64,000 bases of DNA from Chrysoperla carnea (taxonomy: Eukaryota > Arthropoda > Insecta > Neuroptera > Chrysopidae): assembly GCF_905475395.1 (NCBI RefSeq), contig NC_058337.1, positions 131,089,960 to 131,153,959 on the forward strand. Reading direction: 5' to 3'. The translations under genes and the position numbers were made by a program. The number at the start of each line of letters is the position of its first letter. Positions within the stretch are counted from its first letter, which is position 1. Shown here piece by piece: positions 49,831 to 60,858 of this stretch. Under the pieces are notes generated by a model. That model ran no database searches. It saw nothing but the letters and a program-made list of their open reading frames with translations, and was not told the origin of the DNA.

Positions 49831-51770
49831 TTAAATAATTCAAGTCTCCAATATCGCAGCCCAACTTGATCCTTAACTTTATTAGTGATTTTCTTTAATC
49901 AACTTTAGCTACAGCCACTGTTCTTCCATTGCTTTTACCGAGCACATGTCACACGTCGTTTACTTCGATGAACCATCTTTTTTTATTTTTTTGACTAGCC
50001 ATTTTCCCGTGAATTATTTAATTGTGCGAATTGGATTACAAAGTCATATTCTTTAAAAGTTCTCGGATGTTTTTATCTCTATTAAACCATTCAAAGCATG
50101 GCTAAGCCTGCTATTTCGTACTTTGCTCTTATATTTGGGTAGCGAAAGAGTTGAACTGTTGGATAACCTCCAACCTGGAAGACAAGTTATTTTTAGTTCC
50201 TCAATTTTCTTTTTCTGGTGATTGAAGAGACATTACCCTTACTGTTTTCAACGCCTGGAGAGTGCCTGGTGGAAGACCAGATAGTCCACACGAGCAAATT
50301 TAAAGTAAGACAAGTAGTAAACAAATATAGTATACCTCGCTGTCTTATTACGATAGTGCCTCTGAGGATTTCAAATTTCTAACTTCAGTATTTTAGACTT
50401 TGTATTGCCTGACAGTCAATTAATCACGGAATTGTTTTATATTACACCGTTTTGTATTTTATAAAAGGCGTAGATCTAAACGGGAACTTGCGCAGTTATT
50501 GTATATAAGAAAATATTTTACAATAAATATATCGATAAAGTACAACATTTAAAAATAAATATATAAATACAATCGTGATTTGTGATCAATATAGGGCAAC
50601 AACCTCTTTGTTGTATATATGCAAAATATAATAATGTATAATATATTTGCTATTTTATTATAGTTACTATACTTATTCTGCGTAAGTATAATGTCTAGTT
50701 TATTTTGTTTAAACTCTTTTAAAAGTCAAAATAAAATAGATGCAATCAATATCAATAACTTATATGTAATATTATTAACAATTGAACAAATAATAGGCTA
50801 ATAGAAACATATAAAACATGTAACCATATTTTTATTTATATCGATTTTCTAAAATGTCAATTCATTCGGCAATTCTTTTATCTATACATTTTGAAAAATA
50901 TAAATGCGGTTAATACTAATAGGAAGTATGCATGTAGGTATATGGTTTTTTATGATCTTTAAGCTTGGGAACATGACCTAAACTCATTCAATTCATTAAT
51001 AATCATTTTTCTTATGTTTTTTTAGTTTTAGAAGTTGTTGTTGACAGTTTATTTAATTGGATTTAATTGTTTTGACAGAAAGTGATTGGTGAATGGTGGT
51101 TTGAGGTTAGATTGACAATATGTTTCATAATTTAAGGTGTAATTTATTGGTAGCAAATTAATTAAACCAATTAGTGTGGGATATGGCTTCACATTTTTTG
51201 TCTTTCTTACTTGAAAAGAGAAAGAAATCGCCAATAGAAATAAGAAATGATTTCGAAAAGTCGGTCAAAAATCGCGTTCCAATGTTTAACAAGAACAAAG
51301 CCAATGAAATTGGTAAAAAGAATAAAGATATTGAAATCGAAAGACGGAGTAGAAAATTCCGATATTTTATTAGTAAGGGCTAAGGAAATACTTATGTATT
51401 TCAAAAGTGGACTCTTACGAAATATAACCTTCAAAGACTAATTCGAATTGTAAAAGAGGATGCGATGTGAGAATCTCACCAAGAAGAATGAGATAAGCGA
51501 AGCGGAGGCAACGTTTATTATCCAAAAAACAACAGTAAGATACTATAGAAGAAGTAAGATTAGCAAGAAATGTAGCAAGATTAAATGACCTTGATTCCTA
51601 AAGTCTTTGCTCTTTCTTTAACAATACGTTGCACAGAACGAGTTATAATTGTGAAATTCGATTCGATAGTGATTATGCAACGTCTTGGTCTTGATTCAAA
51701 TAGAAGAGATATAGGGTACTGCTATGAGAAATCGCAGATAAATATAACCTGGTTATGTACTCGGATATAG
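49831..51770. other. Unrecognised, partly repeat-like
   Basis: 49980-50300 is GC-balanced and may be decayed transposon sequence, but no motif identifies it. Overlapping Lys-rich frames at 51174-51441 (both strands) lack recognisable domains or splice context, and I do not call them genes. Confidence 0.35.
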
Positions 51771-52272
51771 GGTTGCCACCTTGGGCAGGTCTCTCGTATC
51801 GCACATTATGAAAGTGGTGTTGTGGGGGGGGGAGGAGGGTGACGGTTGATTGCAGTGAAAAGCGGGAAATTCAAAAAAGTCGAATTATTTTGCTCAAAAA
51901 TATCAGCCAGTTTGTTTTGGCATTAATCCTTAAATATCGATCAACACTTAATCACAAGGTACAGACATAAAAATTTTACACAAGCATGACTCGAATAATA
52001 CGAAGATGAAAATTCTGCACGAGCGTGATTTAAATCGAACGAATATAAAAGTTTTACAACTGTCTTCTAATCGTGATACCAACAAAATCAGCTGAAAAGT
52101 CCGATAAACACTAAAATCATGAACAAAATGAATTCTCACTACTCTAGTTGCTGAGGTCAAATCCATCATGGTGGCGATTCAGCAATCATAATGCTAATTT
52201 TTGCTTTTTCGATCATGACCACGCTGTGGCCCGACCAAACCTTCTAAGCCCGAGTAGGTGGCAACCATACTC
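51771..52272. mobile_element. TIR element beginning GGTTGCCACC, about 500 bp
   Basis: The left end AGGGTTGCCACCTTGGGC (from 51770) pairs with the right end GCCCGAGTAGGTGGCAACC (to 52267). Inside are three diverged direct repeats with the core AAAATTTTACACAAGCATGA (about 51970-52065) and a G run near 51825. No transposase was seen. Confidence 0.55.
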
Positions 52273-53185
52273 AAATACCTTCCGAGTATTCTAGTGATTT
52301 GGTCTTAAATTCGGAATAAAAATACATGTGAAAGAGAAATAGAAACAAGAAGAAATGAAAAGTTCTTATGCGAATGAAGAGAGGTCAGAATAAATTGTTA
52401 GAATATTCAATAAATATTGCATGAATTTTTCTATCCTATGAAAATTTTAATTATCAAATGAAATGTTTTTTATCAATTAAATAAAATAACTTCACTCTAA
52501 AGTAAATCATCTCATTAGCAATTAAAATAATTCACAGTACATTTAAATATTGTAAAAAAAAAAAAAATATAATAAAATATTAGTTTAGAGAGCATAAGTT
52601 TTTTAGTATTATAATAAGATACGCTCTTCATGTGTTTATAACAACGACCCTGATATAAAAATAGATCTTTTGAACATAGCAGAATACAAAAAACAGTTGG
52701 ACGTCTATAATAATAATAATAATAATAATATTAAGACTGTGATCTTGAAGTTGAATACGCTCTTTTGAAAATAAAATATTTTGAGAATAATATGTCGAAG
52801 ATATCACTACTAAGTATCAATTCAAATTCAAACAAAAATATGTTGTTTTTTTTTAAACATACACAACATTGGCAATGTGCCGATTATTATTGAAAAGGCG
52901 CGCGTTTTACTAATGTTTGTCTACTTGTCTTGTACTCTGAGTAATTATGAAATAAGTGGAATACGAATACTGGACCTTTGGCTATCCTATCCAATTCTAT
53001 TGTTATTAACCATATCAACGTCCGTTGTGGTTAAGGAGGACCATATTTTCCAGAAGGTACTCCACCTCAATTATAAATTTATTTCTAGTCGTTGCGAAAC
53101 TGCAGAATACATGCGTCTCCATCGCACACACAATATTCTAAATTTGTATGTTATATTATGGTCAAATTCTTTGAACGTCGAATAG
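52273..53185. other. Unrecognised non-coding
   Basis: AT-rich with an AAT microsatellite near 52709-52729. The frame 52877-53185 has no family motif. Confidence 0.4.
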
Positions 53186-53262
53186 CTGAGCTAGCTAAGG
53201 CACGGGTATGAATTATGTTATTTTAGTGATTACTTTGTTCGAATCCAGCAGCAGTGACAAAT
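53186..53262 (+). mobile_element. tRNA-like SINE head
   Basis: TAGCTGAGCTAGCTAAGGCA fits an A box, and TTGTTCGAATCCAGCAG about 50 bases on fits a B box. The stems are not complete enough for a tRNA gene, and the sequence continues into AT-rich DNA. It is probably a decayed SINE promoter. Confidence 0.5.
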
Positions 53263-54195
53263 TTTTTAAATATTTATTATCATATGTAACTCTATTGGAT
53301 TTTTTTAATCTATTGTTTTAATTACGAGTTGGTTAGGTTGAGTTTGGAGACTGTAGAGGAGGTGGTTTGGTTTCGAAGTTTTTAGCCATTGCGTTAAAAA
53401 AGGGGACATTATTGCAGTTAATGAAGATATTATCGTAAACTATAAATAAAAGTTCAAGTTAGAATTTTACATGCATATATTTATATAAAATGTATGCGAT
53501 GCGCGCGCATATGTTTGGCAGTTGCTCTAGGGCTAGTTTTGAAGTCGATGGAAAGACTGTTAAGAGGCCATCTTATGGAGACAAAGGACTAAGACAGAAT
53601 AGATAAAAAATGCCGGTTTGTAAGCTAGTACCTAAACATCTATGAATGAAAGCAATAATTAAGAGAGGAAAGATGCAAAGGCAGATTGCGAAATCGCTGG
53701 AGTCATGAAGAGCAAACAAAGTTTATTTTTTTGCAAACAAATAGTTTTTCCTATATCAAAAAGATTAGAAAGTACATAAATTCTTGCTATATCTGCGATG
53801 AAATTTACGGGTGACCGAGAGAATATTGGAGATGCGATCAATTAATTTAAAATCAAAGAATTTTTTTCATTTTTATGAATAAGCCAACTTGAATTTATCT
53901 TAATATGGTATTTATTTGAAAATTTCATTTAAAAACTATAAATTTTATAAATGAAAATTCGATTCGGAAATTTAATAAATATAAGTCTGAAAATAATAAT
54001 ATTATTGATGCTGTATTTCACCATAAAGTTGGAAATTTGATATGGTATAGTCATGGATTTTTGAAAATTAAAAAATTAAGATAAGAAAGTTATTAATGAA
54101 AAACGTTTAAAAATTAATCATTTTGAATCAGATTTGAGTGAAAAGTCAATGCTACATCGAAATTAAATTGCTGTAATCAAATAATTTGTACAAAA
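53263..54195. other. Unrecognised non-coding
   Basis: A block near 53381-53395 resembles the flank of the RpS16 intronic hairpin. Otherwise nothing is recognisable. Confidence 0.35.
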
Positions 54196-54378
54196 CTACG
54201 AGATTTGAGATTGTAATTCAGAATCGTTTTCTAGCTTTCCCATGTAATTTTGGATTAAACTCATTTCAGGTGGAGAGGAAGCAGCATTAATGTCTAGGTC
54301 GAGCCTCGATTGTGCTTTCAATTGGCTTTGAATGACACGTAGACTAGAACTGTGCCAGACTACTTTTGATTGAGCTAT
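54196..54378 (-). other. Unassigned open frame, possibly element-derived
   Basis: On the minus strand about 60 codons are open, including LRVIQSQLKAQSRLDLDINA, then SSPPEMSLIQNYMGKLEND, ending at TAG (54196-54198). The composition looks coding, but I do not recognise the family. An upstream stop at about 54379 and the adjoining dispersed repeat (54420-54640) suggest it belongs to a transposable element rather than to the kinase gene on the same strand. Confidence 0.35.
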
Positions 54379-54419
54379 CTACTTCATAATTTGGAGATCT
54401 GTGATCATCCCAGTTGAAG

Positions 54420-54640
54420 AGCTTGTATGCAACCTTCATACATGTTATTTGCACCTGCAGAAACCTGGAACCTGGTCAGGTATAGAATGTTTGGGTTCGA
54501 AACCTTGGAATCATCAATCCTGGGAGGAATATCAGCGGAGAGGTTGTTAGCTTTCTGTGCGCCGCCTGGCCTTGACAGAATCTTATAGCTTCATCTGCTT
54601 AAAATAGTATCATCTCCCCGGAATCGGCTCGCTTTCTCCG
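54420..54640. repeat. Dispersed repeat family C, copy 1
   Basis: Blocks TACATGTTATTTGCACCTGC, TAGAATGTTTGGGTTCGAA, ATCAATCCTGGGAGGAATAT and CTTGACAGAATCTTATAGCT match, in order, the copy at 58930-59110. GC content is above its surroundings. This is probably part of a retroelement; the class is unknown. Confidence 0.65.
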
Positions 54641-55848
54641 GGCACAGAGGACTCCTTTTTCTCCAAACTCCAGATATAACATCAAAATTTACCTCAAATA
54701 TAAGAATCAGGCACGAAGGAAATTGATATGGAAAGAATGAAACACACATTTTTTTTCTTGTATTGATTGATTGTAAATAATGTTATTAAAAAAAATGTTA
54801 TTAAGTAACACCAGTAAATACGAGACTAGTTATGAATCATTGGAAAAATAATACCTACTATAAAAAGAAAGAAATGATGTAAAAAAAAAGTCAAAACCAT
54901 GATACCTAATACGAACTGAGAAGTTTAGAAATAAATTTACATACATCTATCTTACAGTATAAGTATTATTTATTATACTAATACTTATGAAATCAGTTCG
55001 TCAACACTAGTCACAATAAGAAATTAGCTCAGTATGTGACGGTAAAGTTTTTTTCAAGCCAAGAATTTAAAACAACAAGTGAAATTTACAAAATTTAAAA
55101 ACTCTAAAAAATTTTCGGGAACGCAATCCTTAACTCGCACTTGAAACATATCTAAGAACACTCTCCATTAAATTACCTTTTTCCTTAAAGCCTTCTCCAA
55201 ACTGAACCGATTTTGAAGATCATCGACCATTTTTTAGTTTTTTCGGGTATGAAACCAATAACAGTTTGGTTCTTATTAGGCTAAGAGATTTTCATAATTT
55301 TCTCCATTTTTCCACAGTCTAATCATTTTATACATCTAAGAGTCTTAAAAGTCTCCTTCAGGACATCTTTAATTTATTGTAAGGTTTTAATCAGTTTTTT
55401 GACAGACTAGTTTTTCCACTTTCCTTTCAATTATCAAAATATACATCCACTAGCTCGATTCTTGCGGAATTTCGCTCCCGTAACCCATGGCTGTCTTCTC
55501 CCCATGGCTAAAAACAACAAATAACCAATTTCGTAGAAAAGTGGCAACAAAAATCAAATGTTTTGAAAATAGTAATAATGTCTAGAGTTTTAGGAGAGCA
55601 TATGTAAAAACTAGCATGTTTGCCTAATAAATTTATTTAAATTTATGATATTTTTTCGTTCAAATTATTTTGTCTAGCGTGTTTTTTCCTAAGCGGTACA
55701 TTTTTAAACCGTGAGTATATTTTTCGTCAAACATAGACATAATAAGCTTGAAAAGGATGAGTAAATCATGGAATTTGATAAAGGAATAAGGAAGATAAAG
55801 GTAGGACCGAAAAAAACTTGCTAGAGTAATAATATATAAGATTACTAT
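54641..55848. other. Unrecognised non-coding
   Basis: No gene, RNA or repeat with a second copy was recognised. Confidence 0.4.
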
Positions 55849-56167
55849 GGGTGTGTTCAGTAATATTCACCAGTAAACTGACCAGTACTGATGACGTCAT
55901 AAACCGACGCCATACGGGTGAATATATTCTTAAATATATACTCTTATTGTGTTCGTCAATTACGAGTAAGTTTTTTTCAGACGACATTATTCCTCCTTAA
56001 TGAACAATAAATAAATAATTTCCATGACAAACACTCGGTGAACACATGTACACTGTCATGCCCGTTTTACTAATACAATATGACGTAGTATACCAGTACA
56101 ATATGGCGTTGATTTCTGACGTCGTGATCACTTTTCAGTATACTGGTTAATATTACGGAACACACCC
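55849..56167. mobile_element. MITE with GGGTGTGTTC termini, 319 bp
   Basis: The left end GGGTGTGTTCAGTAATATTC and the right end AATATTACGGAACACACCC are inverted repeats, extending to ACCAGTAAACTG against AGTATACTGGT. The interior is imperfectly palindromic too (GACGTCATAAACCGACGCCA against GGCGTTGATTTCTGACGTC). A three-base flank (TAT/TTT) is not a clear target duplication. The termini look like the PIF/Harbinger or a related group, but this is tentative. Confidence 0.75.
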
Positions 56168-57098
56168 TTTATTACCAATTCTACACATTTCAGTTGAATC
56201 GGTCACGTTTCGTGAGCAGTTTTTCTTTTGTTATAAAACGAACTTAAATAAACATGTTTCCGGACTCCGAACAATAAACCAGTTGGCGTTTATCCATGAG
56301 AGAGGTGACTGAAATCGTTACCTTCACTTTACATGCAGTTAGTGGAATCGGTCACATAAATATGTGAATCACATAACCAAAAAATGTTTGGGGAAATGTC
56401 ATGTTCCGTCCAATTTGCGTTGTTTTTCATGTTAGTAGTATATCGAGATATGTGACCTTGACCTATTAATTGTAAATATAAAATTTCACACCAATATCTA
56501 CTTCGGTGCCATCAAAAATACATAATCTTCAGTCGAATAGTTTTCAAAATACAGCCACTGTCTTATACTGAACTAAATGCATGTCCTCAATAATAAATAA
56601 AATGAAAAAAATACTAGAAATGCATCTCACACTGCAAAAACAAAACATTCAGTTGTTTTCTCTCAAAACCAATTCAATCAATTTTAATTAATTATGAAAA
56701 ATAAATAAAAAAAAACGTATTAATTACAGAATCAGCTATTAATAAATATAATAATTATATCAATTTATTAATTTTTATGAAATGCAATAAGGCAATAAGC
56801 AGACAGTATGCATTAATATCAGACTTCAACGCAACAATAATTTTTTAACATCGCGCACAACTTAACCAACTACTCTCTTTCAAGTCTTTTATAATGCGCG
56901 GTATTTTAGTATGTAAGTATATGTTACATTAAGTGTATTAAACAAAAACTATGACCTTCGAAGCGGCTTCACGTGGCTGACTATATTCTATTATTTGACT
57001 TAAAAGGTGTGTTTTAGTTTTTAAAAAAATGTGCTTGTTTTATATAAAAGTTATTGTTTAAATAATTAAAAGAAAAAGTGTTATAATTAATAAAAAAG
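56168..57098. other. Upstream flank of the glycosyltransferase gene
   Basis: Moderately AT-rich. It probably includes the promoter and 5' UTR, with no defined element visible. A non-coding first exon cannot be excluded. Confidence 0.35.
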
Positions 57099-57137
57099 AT
57101 GGGTTATGTTTTCATGTCATTGTTCGCGCATGTCTAA
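57099..57137 (+). promoter_or_regulatory. uORF overlapping the glycosyltransferase start (TAATG)
   Basis: A 12-codon frame (MGYVFMSLFAHV) ends in TAA whose last A is the first base of the main ATG (TAATG at 57135-57139). A further ATG at 57130 opens a third, overlapping frame. If this region is in the mRNA, such an arrangement could limit initiation or allow termination-reinitiation at the main start. The transcript start is not known. Confidence 0.4.
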
Positions 57138-58288
57138 TGGAAACAAATATGCCATCATTACTAAAGAACTTCATATCAACATTCGTTACTTTAGTATTGA
57201 GTATGACAATATTATTAATACTAGAAAATATCTTGGAAAATCAAATACATCGAGGAAGTCATGAAGAACATCCTAAACCACGAGCTTCATGGTTGGGGGA
57301 CGATAGTAAATTGTTAAATTTAAAAAACTTCAAATATTTATTAAATAATCCAACAAAATGCGGTCGAGAAGAAGAAATATTAGCGATTATTATTGTAACA
57401 AGCTATGAAGCACATATCGAAACTCGAAGTGCCATGAGACGTGCAATTCCAGAACAGGAATTAGAACGTTTGAGAATTAAACGTGTATTCTTATTAGCCG
57501 TAGCACCTGAAACCGATAAATATGCTATATCACAAGATGCTTTAATTAATGAACAAAAACGATATGGGGATTTAATTCAAGGTAATTTTATTGAAGCTTA
57601 TCGAAATTTAACATATAAACATATTATGGGTTTATCGTGGGCGGGAAAGTATTGTTCACATGCAAAATATGTGATTAAAATGGATGATGATATAGTGATT
57701 GATTTTTATAAGATTGTACAAATGTTAAATAAATTTCAATATAATCGTTTATTTTTTGCTGGATATGTATTTCATGGAATGCAACCAAAAAGGGATCCAG
57801 CAAATAAATGGTATGTAACATATTATGAGTATTCAAAACCAATGTATCCGGTGTTCGTGTCCGGGTGGTTTTATGTGACAACACCGTATGTAGCACAACA
57901 GCTTGTGAATACTGGTCGATTTGTGCCATATTTTTGGATTGACGATGTTTATGTGACGGGTATATTAATGAAAGTGTTAAAATGGAAACATTCGGATATA
58001 CATGAAATTTTCACGGCGAATTCAGCATTTTTAGAATGTTGTATACGTGATTTTAAACAATATCAATATGACTGTGATGTAGCTGTTGGTCCCAATGGTG
58101 GGGATGCGGAATTGTTTGTTAAATTTAACGAGGCATTATCGAAATGTCGTTTTCATAATAGTAGTGAGAGTATACCATGTCATTCTAGACCATTAGGTAA
58201 GGAATTAACGAAAACTTGTGTTGCTGAATTCAAAGGATTTCCGTTGGGAAATGGTGATGCTAAAATAGAAGATTATAAATTGTTTTAA
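57137..58288 (+). CDS. Beta-1,3-galactosyltransferase-like (GT31), uninterrupted, 383 aa
   Basis: A type II Golgi glycosyltransferase that would add beta-1,3-linked galactose or N-acetylglucosamine to glycoproteins or glycolipids. Residues 11-30 are a hydrophobic signal anchor. The GT31 catalytic domain follows: ETRSAMRRAI (about 95-104, the RxxxR-type motif), YGDLIQGNFIEAYRNLTYK (143-161), the metal-binding DDD at 183-185 in KMDDDIVID, YPVFVSGWFYVTT (237-249), and DDVYVTG (269-275, usually EDVYVG). CCIRDF near 301-306 and further cysteines probably form disulphides. N-glycosylation sequons are at NLT (157) and NSS (341). The length is normal for the family. ATG 57137 was chosen because it precedes the anchor; the next Met is at codon 5. 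There is no intron in the frame. AATAAA lies at 58324-58329. The exact donor and acceptor specificity cannot be told. Confidence 0.93.
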   Translation: METNMPSLLKNFISTFVTLVLSMTILLILENILENQIHRGSHEEHPKPRASWLGDDSKLLNLKNFKYLLNNPTKCGREEEILAIIIVTSYEAHIETRSAMRRAIPEQELERLRIKRVFLLAVAPETDKYAISQDALINEQKRYGDLIQGNFIEAYRNLTYKHIMGLSWAGKYCSHAKYVIKMDDDIVIDFYKIVQMLNKFQYNRLFFAGYVFHGMQPKRDPANKWYVTYYEYSKPMYPVFVSGWFYVTTPYVAQQLVNTGRFVPYFWIDDVYVTGILMKVLKWKHSDIHEIFTANSAFLECCIRDFKQYQYDCDVAVGPNGGDAELFVKFNEALSKCRFHNSSESIPCHSRPLGKELTKTCVAEFKGFPLGNGDAKIEDYKLF

Positions 58289-58323
58289 CTTAAAAATGTT
58301 TTTATATTTTTATGAAAAGTCCT

Positions 58324-58329
58324 AATAAA
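58324..58329 (+). terminator. Polyadenylation signal of the GT31 gene
   Basis: AATAAA lies 36 bases after the stop codon, followed by a GT-containing stretch (TGTTTCTATGTTTG). This predicts a very short 3' UTR. Confidence 0.65.
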
Positions 58330-58929
58330 TGTTTCTATGTTTGTACAGCGAGTTGTTAATTCTTTCCTGTAAGCTAAAATTCATTTCCTACAGTTGGAAT
58401 GAAAAATTGTCATAAACTTTATTAATTCCACTAAAATGTTATCTAAGGAAGGTATAGACCGAAATTATAAGTGCATCAGTTTTCAACAAGATTTTCGAAG
58501 ATTTATCGAGATGTTCGGAGTAATCGACAATTTATCGATTTTCATGGTAAACACCAAGCAACAACATTCAGCCTTAAAAAGTACAAAGCAAAAACGAGCT
58601 TCGGTGAATTCATGAGTTTTTAATTTCTTGGACCTATTTCAACAGTAGATATTGGAAAACAATAAAGCTTTTCTACTACTTCCCAGAAATATACGACGAC
58701 TTCTTTTCAAACATTACTTCTCCATTTATTGAATTTCTATAAAGCTCCGTTTGTACTTTCATGTGCTTAATCGAAAACCGATTCGTAGTTATTTAATGCT
58801 CAATATACTTTTATACTCGAGGTTGAAGATTTAATGTTGTCATTCAGCCGTTCGAAGATATTTTGCGATAGCTAATTGAAAATAATTCTGTGTTTCTCTA
58901 AATTAATCCCACTTTTAAGGCCTTTATGG
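58330..58929. other. Unrecognised non-coding
   Basis: 3' flank of the glycosyltransferase gene with no recognisable element. Confidence 0.4.
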
Positions 58930-59110
58930 TGTTCGATGAAGCATCCGTACATGTTATTTGAATCTGCAGAAATCTGCAAGGAGTCAGATTTAGAATGTTC
59001 AGGTCCGAAGCCTTGGATCCATCAATTCTGGGAAAGATTCCAGCGGAGAAGTTGTGGACTTTCTGCGTCTAGTCTAATCTCGACAGAATCCTAAAAGCTT
59101 CATCTAATTG
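58930..59110. repeat. Dispersed repeat family C, copy 2
   Basis: TACATGTTATTTGAATCTGC, TTAGAATGTTCAGGTCCGAA, ATCAATTCTGGGAAAGATTC and CTCGACAGAATCCTAAAAGC match 54420-54640 in order, about 75% by eye. A GC-richer stretch up to 59225 may belong to it. Direction and class are unknown. Confidence 0.6.
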
Positions 59111-60231
59111 TAACAGCACCTCTTACACGAAGATGTCTCGCCTTCGGGTGACAGGTTGTTTTCCAGGAGGACACAGTGGGGACCTCTTGGTCTAGATGGT
59201 AGGGACCCATCTGCGGTACCTCTGTTTTGTTTTATTATTATCTACATGTTCATGTCGACATGTTCGGAAAAAAGAGGTTTAGTAAGGTAAAAGTAAAGAA
59301 GAGCAGATAAAGAGACGGAAGAAGAAAGAAGCAGAGTGAGGAAAGATGCTCACGAGTAATAATGTAAAAATATACTAGAAATTGTTGCTTACAGAATAAC
59401 CTAATTGTAAAAGCCTCAATATTGTGCTTATTGTCAACATATGGAGCCAAATATATTTTGGCAAAGCTAACCAGAGGTTATGCAAGCTCTTTAATCATAA
59501 AAGTATTACAATAAAAGTATCTGAAGTCAATTTGTTTAAAGAAACATTCATATTTTTGTAACAAAATTCTTTCTATTGGCAACATACTTGTAAAATTTGT
59601 AAATGTTAATTAGAAAAATCTGTACTGTTATTATAAATTTCATAATATTTAACATTGAAAAACATAAAATGACATTTAAAAATAATTGTAAAATTAAAAA
59701 AAAGAAAAGTAAGCAATATGAAAAACGAACGTAAACGAAGTAAAACAATCAACATAGTCAAAAAAAATCAAAAAAAATTATCATAAATATATTTGCGATG
59801 TAGTAGGAAGATAATAATAATTGGAATAATTTAGAAAAACAGTAGTTCAAAAAGTCAGTAACTCAATAAAAAATCGAGCAAGCACTAGTAGTACTTGTAA
59901 AATTAGTGTTCCGTACTAATATGACACACTTTGCCATGAACAATACCCCAAATACAACTTCTACGATGACAGAAAACGGACGCATTGGTAACTAGCCAAA
60001 AATTTGCGTAGCCTTAACAAATAACGAAGACGCTATTGTGTCAGCTCCGCTTTTTATGTTCGGGGCTCAGCAAATTTGCGCCACTTGCTTGACGAAATTG
60101 ATGAATATCCGGTTGTTTAATACTTTGGCAACCCAAGTATTACAAATTTCTGGGTATGTTACAACTGTCTCCCGATTAATTCAGAAGTCAATAAAATGAT
60201 ATTGTTGAAACAGGATTCACGTCAATCCTAG
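59111..60231. other. Unrecognised non-coding
   Basis: Nothing recognised apart from the GC-richer edge next to family C. Confidence 0.4.
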
Positions 60232-60385
60232 TGACTCAGTTGTTTAAAGCGTAACCAATGCCATATGCGGCATGTCGAGGGTAGCGGTTTCGATTCCCAT
60301 TGTCATAATAAAAATTAATTTACAGTTGAGATGAGCGGCAGTAGTGCATGGTATATGCATGAATGAGGTGTACTCAACCACTCAT
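60232..60385 (+). mobile_element. SINE family 1, 5' part
   Basis: In plus orientation: TGACTCAGTTGTTTAAAGCG (A box), GGTAGCGGTTTCGATTCCCA (B box), then AGTAGTGCATGGTATATGCA and GAATGAGGTGTACTCAACC. This corresponds to the head and body of the element at 44701-45026. The 3' domain and CTAAC tail are missing. Confidence 0.78.
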
Positions 60386-60542
60386 AATCTCATAATAATT
60401 GAGTAGCTGAAAGTCCGCCTTAGTGCGTCCCTCGTACACACTCTTACGAAATTTCGTGAGTGGCCTCATTTTAATGTAACCTACAACTTTACATTTATGA
60501 AAACTTTGGAAATAGGGGCGAAACATGTCATTTAAACGACCT

Positions 60543-60858
60543 ATTGAAAAAATATGAACAATAATTTGCTTTTTTCTCGAGTACAAGATAAATGAATATA
60601 ATAAGAGAGAATAATAGTGCCCTACAGAAAAATTGGGTCGTTTGGCTTGACCTTCACCCCCAACATGTCGGAAAACGAAAGTATTAAAATTTATCAAACC
60701 GGCTATTATTGATAAATTTGCATACTCTCGTTTTTCCGACATATTGGGGATGGAGGTCACGAAAAACGGCCCAATATTTTTGTAGGCCACTATTGTTATC
60801 TCTTATTATATTCATTTATCTTTCATTCAAAAAAAAGCAAATTTTTTCGAATTTTCAC
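60543..60858. mobile_element. Foldback element, about 315 bp
   Basis: The left arm has AATTTGCTTTTTTCTCGAGT, AGATAAATGAATATAATAAG, TACAGAAAAATTGGG and ACATGTCGGAAAACGAAAG. The right arm has the complements in reverse order: CTCGTTTTTCCGACATATT, CCCAATATTTTTGTAGG, TATTATATTCATTTATCTTT and AAAAAAGCAAATTTTTTC. The axis is near 60700. No real coding frame is present. Confidence 0.78.

Noticed and set aside
57675..57929. 84-codon minus-strand frame
   Set aside because: Shadow of the GT31 coding sequence.
60374..60790. 138-codon minus-strand frame
   Set aside because: It spans the foldback element and the end of a SINE copy, so the open frame is incidental.
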